Assembly: GCA_031555735.1 (NCBI GenBank)
Contig: JAVBUE010000030.1
Span: forward strand, 40,496-104,495
Direction of reading: 5' to 3'
DNA: 64,000 bases
From: JAJDIA01 sp031555735
GTDB lineage: Bacteria > Bacteroidota > Bacteroidia > Bacteroidales > Tannerellaceae
The stretch's first letter is position 1, and every line of letters starts with the position of its first letter. The translations under genes were made by a program, and so were the position numbers. Shown piece by piece: positions 34,890 through 43,519 of the stretch. The notes under the pieces are model-generated. The model did no database searches, had not been told where the DNA came from, and saw only the letters and a list, made by a program, of their open reading frames with translations.

Positions 34890-36260
34890 ATGATATTAAT
34901 CGTTGACGACGACGCCGGTGTGCGTTCTTCACTCACCTTCCTGCTGAAGCGGGCGGGATATGAACCCGAAGCGGTTCCGGGGCCGCAGGAGGCGCTGGCC
35001 GTGGTTCGTGCAGTTACCCCGCAACTGATTCTGCTGGATATGAACTTCACGCTCACGACAACGGGCGAGGAGGGTATCCAGTTGCTCCGGCAGATCAAGA
35101 TATTCCATCCGGATGTACCGGTGATATTGATGACGGCATGGGGCTCGATCTCCCTGGCTGTACAGGGTATGCAGGCGGGAGCGTTCGATTTTATCACCAA
35201 ACCGTGGAATAATCTGATGCTGCTTAACTCGATCCAGACAGCCCTCGAACTAAGTCAGCAAAAGAAGGAGAAGGAAAAACCACTCAACCGTACCGAAGCA
35301 AATACCAAATTTCATTTTAATAAAATAGTGGGACAGAGCACGGCACTGATGGAGGTGTTGGGCACCGTGTCGCGTATTGCACCTACGAATGCGTCTGTAC
35401 TGATCACCGGCGAGAGCGGGACAGGGAAGGAACTGATCGCTGAGGCGATCCACGTGAACAGTCCCCGCCATCAGGATGCGTTTGTGAAGGTCAACCTTGG
35501 CGGCTTGTCGCAGAGCTTGTTCGAGAGTGAGATGTTCGGTCATAAGAAAGGCGCTTTTACGGATGCGTATATGGACCGGATGGGACGGTTTGAGATGGCG
35601 AACAAAGGCACGATCTTCCTCGATGAAATAGGCGATCTGGAACTGTCGAGCCAGGTGAAGCTGCTGCGGGTATTACAGGATCAGACGTTTGAGGTGTTGG
35701 GCGACAGTCGTCCCCGTAAGGTGGATGTACGTGTGGTAAGCGCCACGAACTGTAACCTGCGCGAGATGGTGACGTTGCGTACATTCCGCGAAGATTTGTT
35801 CTACCGCATCAACCTTATCACCATACACCTGCCAGCGCTGCGTGAGCGGCGGGAGGATATTCCGTTGTTGGCACGTTACTTTGCCGATCAGCAAACGGTA
35901 CAGAACGGACTGACACGGGTAGAATTCGCTTCGGATGCTGTTGTTTACCTGCAACAACTGCCTTTCCCTGGCAATATCCGTGAATTGAAAAATTTGGTGG
36001 AGCGTACCATGCTTGTCTCGGGCAAGTCAGTGCTGGATGCTGCTGATTTCAAACGGCAGAGTATGCATACGGATGAAGCGCCAGCTAAACAGGGCGTACA
36101 GCTCGGAGGACTATCACTGGATGAATTGGAAAAGCAATCTATCATGCAGGCACTCGAAACCTATAAGGGTAATCTTTCGCATGTGGCAAATGCGTTGGGT
36201 ATCAGCCGGGCGGCTTTATACCGCCGGTTGGAGAAATATGGTATTCCGGTAGATAAATAA
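34890..36260 (+). CDS. NtrC-class sigma-54-dependent response regulator
   Basis: A 456-residue regulator started at MILIVDDDAGVRSS, eight codons after an alternative Met. The receiver domain has the acidic pocket DDD, phospho-Asp in LILLDMNFTL and Lys in FITKPW. The AAA+ domain has Walker A GESGTGKE, the sigma-54 contact loop GAFTDA, and Walker B GTIFLDEIGDLE. A C-terminal Fis-type HTH (NLSHVANALGISRAALYRRL) ends the protein. It should activate sigma-54 promoters such as the one before tolC. The kinase gene follows 11 bases later. The preceding repeat element separates the pair from tolC. Confidence 0.95.
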   Translation: MILIVDDDAGVRSSLTFLLKRAGYEPEAVPGPQEALAVVRAVTPQLILLDMNFTLTTTGEEGIQLLRQIKIFHPDVPVILMTAWGSISLAVQGMQAGAFDFITKPWNNLMLLNSIQTALELSQQKKEKEKPLNRTEANTKFHFNKIVGQSTALMEVLGTVSRIAPTNASVLITGESGTGKELIAEAIHVNSPRHQDAFVKVNLGGLSQSLFESEMFGHKKGAFTDAYMDRMGRFEMANKGTIFLDEIGDLELSSQVKLLRVLQDQTFEVLGDSRPRKVDVRVVSATNCNLREMVTLRTFREDLFYRINLITIHLPALRERREDIPLLARYFADQQTVQNGLTRVEFASDAVVYLQQLPFPGNIRELKNLVERTMLVSGKSVLDAADFKRQSMHTDEAPAKQGVQLGGLSLDELEKQSIMQALETYKGNLSHVANALGISRAALYRRLEKYGIPVDK

Positions 36261-36271
36261 GGAGAGATGAT

Positions 36272-37795
36272 ATGCGGTTGAGGTGGTCATTTTGGATATT
36301 GACGGCGTTGTTGCTCAGCATTTTGGGTGTATTGAGTTACTATGTGCTGTATGGACTGCCGACAGATGCGATTGAAGCAGCCAACAAGGCCGCAATTGAG
36401 TCGGCTGAGGCAGCTAACAGGGCCGCAGTTGAGATGGCTGAAGCGGCTAAGGCCGCGGCGGTAGCTGCCGCAGAAACTGCTGCAGCGAATGGAGAGGTGA
36501 GTAGTGAAGCGATTACAAAAGTGGATACTGAAGCGAGTAGTGAAGTGATTACTGAAATAGTTCCGCAATTGTTCGTAGAACCAAAGAACCTCTTTTTTCT
36601 GGTGGAAGGCTTACTGTTAGTCACCGTGATCTATCTCATTATCTTTTACCGCCGGATCGTAATGCCGCTCTATATTATCGGTAACGGGATGGAACTGCTG
36701 CGCGAACAGGATTTTAGTTCGCGTCTTGGTTATGTGGGACAAGCCGAAGCCGACAAGGTAGTAGAGGTGTTCAACAAGATGATGGAACAGTTAAAGAACG
36801 AGCGTCTGCTGCTGCGCGAACAGAACCATTTCCTCGACCTGCTAATTAATGCCTCGCCGATGGGTGTGCTGATTCTCGACCTTGATGGAAAGATACAGTC
36901 GGCCAATGCTTCGATGCTGCGTATTTTCAATGTGCGAACAGACAACCAACTGGTAGGCTTGGAACTGCGTGAACTTGATGCACCGCTGGCTGCTGAACTG
37001 GGCGCTATCGAACTGTATGAATCGCCGACTATCCGGCTGAATGATGCCAATATATATAAATGTACACACTCGTCGTTTATCGACCGGGGTTTTCATCATT
37101 CGTTCTATCTGGTGGAATCGCTTACGCAGGAAGTGTTCAAGGCCGAGAAGAAGGCTTATGAGAAGGTGATCCGCATGATCTCTCACGAAGTAAACAATAC
37201 GACGGCGGGTATCACTTCCACGCTGGATACGCTCGAAGCTTCATTCCGGGATACAGACGATATGGAAGATGTATGCGATGTGTTGCGCGTACTGGTGGAA
37301 CGTTGTTACGGTATGAGCCGTTTCATTACCAATTTTGCTGATGTGGTACGGATACCCGAACCACAACTGGAACGGCGTGATCTGAATCAGGTAGTGGCTC
37401 TTTCCAAGCGTTTCATGGAAACCATCTGCCGGGATCGACAGATCCGGTTGGTGACAGAACGCGACGCGATGCCGCTTTTTGTCATGCTCGACAATGCACT
37501 CTTTGAACAGGTACTCGTCAATATTATCAAGAACGCAGCCGAATCCATCGGTCGAGACGGTACCATCTTTATCCGTACCTATCACAATCCTTCAACCCTC
37601 GAGATAGCCGATACCGGCAAGGGCATCGACAAGGATGCGGAGGCCAAACTCTTCAGTCCCTTCTTCTCCACCAAACCCAACGGGCAGGGTATCGGCCTTA
37701 TCTTCATCCGTGAAGTCCTTCAGAAGCACAACTGTACCTTTTCGTTGCGGACGTATCCTGACGGGCTGACGCGGTTCAGGATTGTTTTTGAGTAG
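36272..37795 (+). CDS. Sensor histidine kinase with alanine-rich periplasmic segment
   Basis: A 507-residue kinase with transmembrane helices at residues 7-27 and 106-126. The intervening segment at about 34-73 is almost entirely Ala/Glu with Asn and Lys (AANKAAIESAEAANRAAVEM and continuing), predicted as a long helix. A HAMP-like linker follows, then a PAS-like domain (LLINASPMGVLILDLDGKIQ). The H-box is MISHEVNNTTAGI, and the ATPase has LVNIIKNAAESIG and a variant G2 region PNGQGIGLIFIREVL. It pairs with the NtrC-class regulator just upstream. The helix could sense membrane stress or bind a partner. Confidence 0.92.
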   Translation: MRLRWSFWILTALLLSILGVLSYYVLYGLPTDAIEAANKAAIESAEAANRAAVEMAEAAKAAAVAAAETAAANGEVSSEAITKVDTEASSEVITEIVPQLFVEPKNLFFLVEGLLLVTVIYLIIFYRRIVMPLYIIGNGMELLREQDFSSRLGYVGQAEADKVVEVFNKMMEQLKNERLLLREQNHFLDLLINASPMGVLILDLDGKIQSANASMLRIFNVRTDNQLVGLELRELDAPLAAELGAIELYESPTIRLNDANIYKCTHSSFIDRGFHHSFYLVESLTQEVFKAEKKAYEKVIRMISHEVNNTTAGITSTLDTLEASFRDTDDMEDVCDVLRVLVERCYGMSRFITNFADVVRIPEPQLERRDLNQVVALSKRFMETICRDRQIRLVTERDAMPLFVMLDNALFEQVLVNIIKNAAESIGRDGTIFIRTYHNPSTLEIADTGKGIDKDAEAKLFSPFFSTKPNGQGIGLIFIREVLQKHNCTFSLRTYPDGLTRFRIVFE

Positions 37796-37825
37796 GATAT
37801 ACAACCTGAGACAGGTGAAAAGTGT

Positions 37826-37833
37826 TATATTTG
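37826..37833 (+). promoter_or_regulatory. -7 element before the SEL1-like gene
   Basis: TATATTTG matches TAnnTTTG and lies 31 bases before the ATG at 37865. No matching -33 is clear. Confidence 0.5.
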
Positions 37834-37864
37834 TGCAATCGAATATGTCTCAATAACGCCTCCT

Positions 37865-38665
37865 ATGAATACAAAAACACAACTTATTATCATCATCCTT
37901 TTGGTTTTTTATGGTGCCGGGTCTGCTTATGCCCAGCAATGTGCTGTTACCCTCTCGGGTACTTATCAACTCGATCCTGCATCAGATAAGGGCTTCTATG
38001 ATGCTTTCGTCTTCGATGGAGCAGGGAAAGTCGTGATTAATTCCGGTCTTGAATTTAAAGGTGATTTCTTTCAGGTAGGGGATACCGTGGTGGTTTATCC
38101 CGATAAGAGCATTTTTACTTTTCTGAAGAAAGACGAGCAGACACTCGTAGGGATCAACTCGTGGGTGGAAGGTCAGGTGTTCAGGAAGATGGAGAATGAC
38201 ACGGTAGTTGTTCCCACTCAGAAACCGGGGCCGGATTATGCCGCTCAGTTTTACAGGTATTATGTGCTTACGGGAAGAGACGGGCCTTCTTTGGTTACTT
38301 ACATGAATCTATCTATGGACCCCAACCTGCAAAACGCGATGAAGAAACTCTGCGATGAGGGTTTCCCTAAAGCATGTCTCGTTATGGCAGGTACGTTAAT
38401 GATGGGAGGGCCTGAATTAACGGCATTCTTATCGGGGGATTCCGGTGAAGGCAAGAAGACGGAACCAAATAAGGATATTGTGGCTTATTACATGAAAGCA
38501 ATCGAATTAGGTGAATTGGATGCATATGCCCAACTGGGTGCTTATTACCTGATGCTCGGAGATATGGAGGAGGCGCGCAAAACATTTGAGAAAGGATGCG
38601 ATCTGGGAAATCTCGGATGCTGCCTGTCTCTTGCCGGACCTGAATGGGAAGCAGAGGAGGAATAA
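37865..38665 (+). CDS. Exported protein with SEL1/TPR-like repeats
   Basis: A 266-residue protein with a signal peptide (IIILLVFYGAGSAYAQQ). The first 115 mature residues are beta-rich and unrecognised (GTYQLDPASDKGFYDAFVFD, VEGQVFRKM). The C-terminal third has SEL1-type repeats: AMKKLCDEGFPKACLVMAG, YMKAIELGELDAYAQLGAYY and FEKGCDLGNLGCCLSLAG. Cysteines within the repeats (C-x6-C types) are typical of SEL1 proteins that form disulphides outside the cytoplasm. It lies between the sigma-54 two-component genes and the hydrogenase operon and has its own promoter-like element. The function is unknown. Confidence 0.78.
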   Translation: MNTKTQLIIIILLVFYGAGSAYAQQCAVTLSGTYQLDPASDKGFYDAFVFDGAGKVVINSGLEFKGDFFQVGDTVVVYPDKSIFTFLKKDEQTLVGINSWVEGQVFRKMENDTVVVPTQKPGPDYAAQFYRYYVLTGRDGPSLVTYMNLSMDPNLQNAMKKLCDEGFPKACLVMAGTLMMGGPELTAFLSGDSGEGKKTEPNKDIVAYYMKAIELGELDAYAQLGAYYLMLGDMEEARKTFEKGCDLGNLGCCLSLAGPEWEAEEE

Positions 38666-38724
38666 TCAGTTAAAAAACTACTCCCCCGTAGTTCAGGCGG
38701 GTTTTTAAGAAAAATTGTTTTTTT

Positions 38725-38756
38725 CTTGCAATTGTGCTGGAAAAAATGCATATTTG
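38725..38756 (+). promoter_or_regulatory. Probable hydrogenase operon promoter
   Basis: CTTG at 38725-38728, 20 bases, then CATATTTG at 38749-38756 (one mismatch to TAnnTTTG). The phosphatase ATG lies at 38784. A hairpin AACTAC/GTAGTT followed by a T-run, near 38675-38707, probably ends the upstream transcript. Confidence 0.55.
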
Positions 38757-38783
38757 TAGAATAAACGCCAACGCATCAGACGT

Positions 38784-40010
38784 ATGAATGCGAATGCCTT
38801 TCATAACGCTGAAGAAATGGGGGATCGATACCATGTAGATATCGGCTACTTCCAATGTAATCACGAGGGAGAGAAGATTTGTGGCGACGTGATCCAGTCG
38901 AAACGCCTCCCGGATGAAGATCGTATTTTGTGTGTCTTATCGGATGGGATGGGGCACGGGGTGAAAGCGAATGTCTTCGCTACGCTTACTTCCACTATTT
39001 TATTGAATCTCTCGCAGGAACAGAAAGATGCCGGACGTATGGCCGGTGTCCTCATGAAGGCATTACCGATCTACAGCGATGGCGACATCAGCTATGCCAC
39101 GTATACGATCGTGGATATTTCGCTGAGTGAAGGCGCTGTCTCCCTGCTGGAATATGATAATCCGGCTACGTTTGTCTTACGTGGTACTCACATGTATGAC
39201 CCGGACTGGCGGCACATTCGCTATAAAGGCGAGGCCTCCGTCAGGGGTAATCCCGATCTGCGTACTTGTTTATTTGTTCCCCAAATAGAAGACCGTATCA
39301 TCTTTTGTACAGACGGGATTACCCAATCCGGCATGGGTCGGGGGTTGGCGATGGGATGGGGACGAAATGACCTGATCCGCTACGTGCGCGAGATCGTAGA
39401 AGCGGAACCTGATATTGCGTCGGCCGAGTTGTCGAAGAAGATTGTCCGCCAGGCATCGGCACACGACCTGTATCAACCAAAAGATGATCTGACCTGTGCC
39501 GTGGCTTACTTCCGCCGTCCGCGCTGTACGATCTTGTGTACCGGTCCGCCTTTTCATACAGAGCGCGATACGGAATTTGCGCTGCTCCTGAACCGCTTTG
39601 ATGGGAGAAAGATCATCTGCGGCGCCACCACGGCCATGATTATCGCCCGCGAATTGCGCCGGGAAATAACGGATGAAAAGATCACTGATTCCACACTGCC
39701 TCCAAGCTCGGCGATGGAGGGGATCGATCTCGTAACGGAGGGGATACTGACCCTCACCAAGGTAACAAACTTATTGAACAATATACACCGTAGCCCAACG
39801 GCACAGTTGGGAAAAGGACCGGCCGACCGGATCGTGCGCCTGTTGCTTGACAGCGACGATATACACATTCTGGTAGGTACCAAAATAAATGAATGCCATC
39901 ATGACCCTACGCTGCCTGTAGAAATAGAAATGCGGAGGAATCTGGTGAGACGGTTGGCACACGTGCTGACCGGACACTTTATGAAGGCGGTAACTATCAG
40001 CTATATGTGA
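38784..40010 (+). CDS. SpoIIE/PP2C-family serine phosphatase
   Basis: A 408-residue protein with a SpoIIE-type PP2C domain in its first half: SDGMGHGVKANVFATL near residue 52 and FCTDGITQSGMGRG near residue 174, the metal-binding Asp residues lying in the SDGMG and TDGIT motifs, with DDLTCAVAYFRRP closing the domain. The second half (from about residue 245) is unassigned and may be regulatory. It is the first gene of the hydrogenase operon, 29 bases before the NuoE-like subunit. HydDB-type classifications describe sensory group C3 [FeFe] hydrogenases beside phosphatases. The last gene here fits that partner. No anti-sigma or STAS substrate lies in the window. Confidence 0.9.
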   Translation: MNANAFHNAEEMGDRYHVDIGYFQCNHEGEKICGDVIQSKRLPDEDRILCVLSDGMGHGVKANVFATLTSTILLNLSQEQKDAGRMAGVLMKALPIYSDGDISYATYTIVDISLSEGAVSLLEYDNPATFVLRGTHMYDPDWRHIRYKGEASVRGNPDLRTCLFVPQIEDRIIFCTDGITQSGMGRGLAMGWGRNDLIRYVREIVEAEPDIASAELSKKIVRQASAHDLYQPKDDLTCAVAYFRRPRCTILCTGPPFHTERDTEFALLLNRFDGRKIICGATTAMIIARELRREITDEKITDSTLPPSSAMEGIDLVTEGILTLTKVTNLLNNIHRSPTAQLGKGPADRIVRLLLDSDDIHILVGTKINECHHDPTLPVEIEMRRNLVRRLAHVLTGHFMKAVTISYM

Positions 40011-40039
40011 AAGATCATTCTTACTTAACTCGCTAAACA

Positions 40040-40507
40040 ATGCTTGTAAACAATGAAGAATTTATCGCCCAACTGGCCGATAAATACGGGAGGAAGCGCA
40101 ACAGTCTGTTGCCTGTCATGCAAGAGGTGGTAGAACAGAACTACTACCTGGATGAAGAATGTATGGTGCTGATTGCAAAAGAACTGAGTCTGTCTCCGGC
40201 GGATGTGTACGGCACAGCCTCGTTTTATTCCTTCCTTCCCACAGAAAAGCAGGGAAAACACGTGATCCGTGTGTGCCAAACCATCGTGTGTGATATGAAA
40301 CGAAAGGAAGACGTGGTGGATGCCATCACAGAACTGCTCGGTATTCGTCCCGGAGAAACCACTTCAGACTGGAAATTCACCCTCTGCTACACCAACTGCC
40401 TCGGTTCCTGCCACCAGGGACCGGCCATGTTGATTAACGATGAACTCTATGGCGAACTAACACCGGAGAAGGTGAAGGATATCCTCATTAGCTACATGAA
40501 AAAATAA
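40040..40507 (+). CDS. NuoE/HydC-like [2Fe-2S] hydrogenase subunit
   Basis: A 155-residue thioredoxin-like ferredoxin of the NuoE family. The four [2Fe-2S] ligands are present: Cys79 and Cys84 in VCQTIVCD, Cys120 and Cys124 in NCLGSCHQGP. An N-terminal helical bundle covers residues 1-70. In NADH-linked hydrogenases this subunit relays electrons near the flavin of the NuoF-like subunit, encoded next. It is 24 bases from that gene. It is soluble and cytoplasmic. Confidence 0.95.
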   Translation: MLVNNEEFIAQLADKYGRKRNSLLPVMQEVVEQNYYLDEECMVLIAKELSLSPADVYGTASFYSFLPTEKQGKHVIRVCQTIVCDMKRKEDVVDAITELLGIRPGETTSDWKFTLCYTNCLGSCHQGPAMLINDELYGELTPEKVKDILISYMKK

Positions 40508-40531
40508 CCCACGAATGACAATCGACGAATT

Positions 40532-41692
40532 ATGGTAACACAACTGAGACGAGCGGACCTGATCTTCCGCGAGAACATCGACTATCCGGTTATTATGCGG
40601 CACGTCATGAAGATGGGTAAAGAAGAATTTCTGCAGGAAATGATCGACTCGGGACTACGCGGACGCGGTGGCGCCGGTTTCCCGACAGGACTGAAATGGA
40701 AAGCGGTGATGGGAAATCCGGAACCGGAAAAATATATTATCTGTAATGCCGACGAAGGAGAACCGGGTACTTTCAAGGACAGGGAGATACTGGAAAAGGC
40801 TTCCGAGAAAGTAATCTGGGGAATGTCGCTGGCTTCATACATCACGGGAGCCAGGGAGGGCTATATCTACATCCGGGGTGAGTATAAATATTTATCTACT
40901 AAATTGAAGATTGCTATCGACCGGATGGAACACCAGATACGGTCGCTTGGTATTCATTTCAACCTGGGACTGATCTTCGGTGCCGGAGCGTATGTGTGTG
41001 GGGAAGAAACGGCGTTGATCCAGTCGATGTCGGGCTTCCGTGGTGAACCTGTCAACAAGCCGCCATTTCCCGTAGTGGAGGGCTATCTGGGCAAACCGAC
41101 AGTAGTGAACAATGTGGAGACGTTTGTAAATGCGATGATCATCGCTGAGATTGGCGCCGAAGAGTACCGTAAGCTGGGCACGAAGGCCTCGCAGGGAAGT
41201 AAGCTCTTCTCCGTGTCGGGCGACTGCTGCAAGGAAGGTGTGTTTGAACTGGAGATGGGAATGACCGTGGAACAGTTTGTCGAGGAGTTCGGTGACGGCG
41301 ATACGAAAGCTGTTCAGGTAGGAGGAGCATCGGGTTTCTGTGTGCCGCGGAAGGAGTTCAGGACTACGATCATCGGTTTTGAAGGGATACCGACAGGCGG
41401 ATCGATCAAGGTATTCAACTCGTCGCGTTCGATGTACAACATTCTCGAAAACTACCTGGTGTTTTTTGAAGAAGAATCCTGCGGGCAGTGTGTACCCTGC
41501 CGGGTGGGGACGCAGCAACTACTGAACGGTATTCGTGCCGTGAAACGGAAAGAGAAACCGAAAGCGTATCTGGACGAATTACTGAAACTGGCTCATACGA
41601 TGCGACATGCATCCAAATGCGGACTGGGGCGGTCGGTGGGGAATGCCTTCCGGTCGATTATCGAAAATTTCAGGGAAGAAATCATATATTAA
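40532..41692 (+). CDS. NuoF/HydB-like NADH-binding hydrogenase subunit
   Basis: A 386-residue flavoprotein. The FMN/NADH site is GLRGRGGAGFPTGLKWKAV and NADEGEPGTFKDREILE, followed by CGEETALIQSMSG. The C-terminal [4Fe-4S] motif is SCGQCVPCRVGTQ with a later Cys in HASKCGLG. It lacks the N-terminal thioredoxin-like [2Fe-2S] extension and the C-terminal double-ferredoxin domain of longer, electron-bifurcating HydB proteins (about 600 residues). That points to direct NADH coupling, although the sequence alone does not settle it. It lies between the HydC- and HydA-like genes. Confidence 0.95.
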   Translation: MVTQLRRADLIFRENIDYPVIMRHVMKMGKEEFLQEMIDSGLRGRGGAGFPTGLKWKAVMGNPEPEKYIICNADEGEPGTFKDREILEKASEKVIWGMSLASYITGAREGYIYIRGEYKYLSTKLKIAIDRMEHQIRSLGIHFNLGLIFGAGAYVCGEETALIQSMSGFRGEPVNKPPFPVVEGYLGKPTVVNNVETFVNAMIIAEIGAEEYRKLGTKASQGSKLFSVSGDCCKEGVFELEMGMTVEQFVEEFGDGDTKAVQVGGASGFCVPRKEFRTTIIGFEGIPTGGSIKVFNSSRSMYNILENYLVFFEEESCGQCVPCRVGTQQLLNGIRAVKRKEKPKAYLDELLKLAHTMRHASKCGLGRSVGNAFRSIIENFREEIIY

Positions 41693-41708
41693 GAAAGGAG
41701 GAACCGTT

Positions 41709-43493
41709 ATGTTAAACCTGATCAATATCACCATTAATGATGTGCCCCTGCAGGTAGAAGAGGGGGCATCCATTCTCCATGCAGCAAAGAGGCTGAATGT
41801 GCATATCCCTACGCTCTGCCATCACGAAGACCTCTGTGTGGCGGGAAACTGCCGCATCTGTGTGGTGGAAGTGGAGAAAGATCCGAACCTGGTAGCGGCT
41901 TGTGCCACGCCCGTTCGCGAAAACATGGCCATACACACTAACACAAGGAAGATACGCCAGGCAAGGAAACATATCCTTGAACTCATTTTAACCGAACACA
42001 ATATAAACTGTATCAAGTGCAGCAAGAACAATAGCTGCGAACTGCAAAGTCTGGCGACGGAGTACCGGACGGACGAAGAACTGTTCATTAGTCTTCGTAA
42101 GCCACCGCACCCGGATGTGTCGTCGCCATCGATCCTGAAAGACGATAGTAAATGTATTCGTTGTACGCGTTGTGTACGTACCTGTGCCCAGTTACAAGGT
42201 GTGAATGCCCTCACCATGTCGCACAAAGGTAATCAGACCAAGATGAGTACCTTCAACGAGCAGCCGATAGCCGGTGTGGTGTGTACCAACTGCGGGCAGT
42301 GCATCAACCGTTGTCCGACCGGTGCGCTGATGGAACGTCAGTATATTGACGACGTGTGGAATGCCATTTACGACCCCACAAAGCATGTGGTGGTACAAAC
42401 TGCTCCTGCTGTACGTGTTGCCTTAGGCGAACGCTTTGGGCTGAAAGCGGGTAACCGGGTGACGGGTAAGATGGTGGCCGCCCTGCGTGCCATGGGATTC
42501 GATGCGGTGCTGGATACCGACTGGAGTGCCGACCTCACGATCATGGAAGAAGGGACAGAACTGTTGCACCGGCTGAAAAAAGTATTGGTAGACGACAGTT
42601 ACTCGACCGCGCTGCCGATGTTTACCTCTTGCTCGCCGGGATGGATCAAGTTTATCGAGCATATCTTCCCTGAATTGCTGCCCAACCTGTCTACCTGTAA
42701 GTCGCCGCAACAGATGTTCGGCGCGTTGGTCAAGACCTATTATGCGCAGAAGAGGGGACTTGATCCGAAAGATATCGTCTGCGTCTCCATCATGCCATGT
42801 ACGGCAAAGAAGTTCGAAGCGAACCGTCCGGAGATGCGCGACAGCGGTTATACGGATGTAGACTATGTGCTGACTTCGCGCGAACTGGCGTCGATGATCC
42901 AGCAGTCGGGTATCAATGTGCTGACATTGAAGAACGAAAGCTACGACAGTATCATGGGAGTATCTACCGGTGCCGGTGTGATCTTCGGTGCCACGGGTGG
43001 CGTGATGGAAGCGGCTATCCGGACAGTATACGAACTGGTGACAGGGCGCGAAGTGCCGTTCAATGGCCTGCGTATTACACCGGTACGGGGATTTGACGGT
43101 ATCAAAGACGCCACGCTCCTGATTACCGATGTAAAACCGGAGTATACCTTCCTCGAAGGGGTGGAACTGCGGGTGGCTATTGCCCATGGTCTGGCGAATG
43201 CCCGCAAACTGGCCAAAGCTGTCAGAGACGGAAAGGTGCAATATCACTTTATCGAGATCATGGCCTGCCCCGGTGGTTGTCTGGGAGGAGGAGGACAACC
43301 GATCCCGACTAATATCTCTATCCGTACAGCCCGTATGGAGGCTATCTATAAGGAGGATGAGAAGATGACACTGCGTAAGTCGCACGAGAACCCTGAAGTA
43401 CAGGCGATTTATGCCGAATTTTTGGGAGAACCGAATGGCTCGTTATCACATAAACTCCTGCATACATATTATACCGAACGAGATCGGTATTAG
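41709..43493 (+). CDS. hydA: Group A [FeFe] hydrogenase catalytic subunit
   Basis: A 594-residue enzyme from MLNLINITIN; the frame continues upstream over the preceding gene, but a GGAGG ribosome-binding site lies just before this Met. Clusters in order: plant-type [2Fe-2S] (Cys37, 48, 51, 65), His-ligated [4Fe-4S] (His97, Cys101, 104, 110), two ferredoxin [4Fe-4S] (CIRCTRCVRTC and CTNCGQCINRC), then the H-cluster domain. H-cluster motifs are TSCSPGW (Cys308), MPCTAKKFE (Cys364) and ACPGGCLGGGGQP (Cys520, Cys524). It evolves or oxidises H2 using NADH through the partner subunits. The maturases HydE, HydF and HydG are not in the window. Confidence 0.97.
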   Translation: MLNLINITINDVPLQVEEGASILHAAKRLNVHIPTLCHHEDLCVAGNCRICVVEVEKDPNLVAACATPVRENMAIHTNTRKIRQARKHILELILTEHNINCIKCSKNNSCELQSLATEYRTDEELFISLRKPPHPDVSSPSILKDDSKCIRCTRCVRTCAQLQGVNALTMSHKGNQTKMSTFNEQPIAGVVCTNCGQCINRCPTGALMERQYIDDVWNAIYDPTKHVVVQTAPAVRVALGERFGLKAGNRVTGKMVAALRAMGFDAVLDTDWSADLTIMEEGTELLHRLKKVLVDDSYSTALPMFTSCSPGWIKFIEHIFPELLPNLSTCKSPQQMFGALVKTYYAQKRGLDPKDIVCVSIMPCTAKKFEANRPEMRDSGYTDVDYVLTSRELASMIQQSGINVLTLKNESYDSIMGVSTGAGVIFGATGGVMEAAIRTVYELVTGREVPFNGLRITPVRGFDGIKDATLLITDVKPEYTFLEGVELRVAIAHGLANARKLAKAVRDGKVQYHFIEIMACPGGCLGGGGQPIPTNISIRTARMEAIYKEDEKMTLRKSHENPEVQAIYAEFLGEPNGSLSHKLLHTYYTERDRY

Positions 43494-43519
43494 TGAATTA
43501 ACCCTGAATTATATATATT

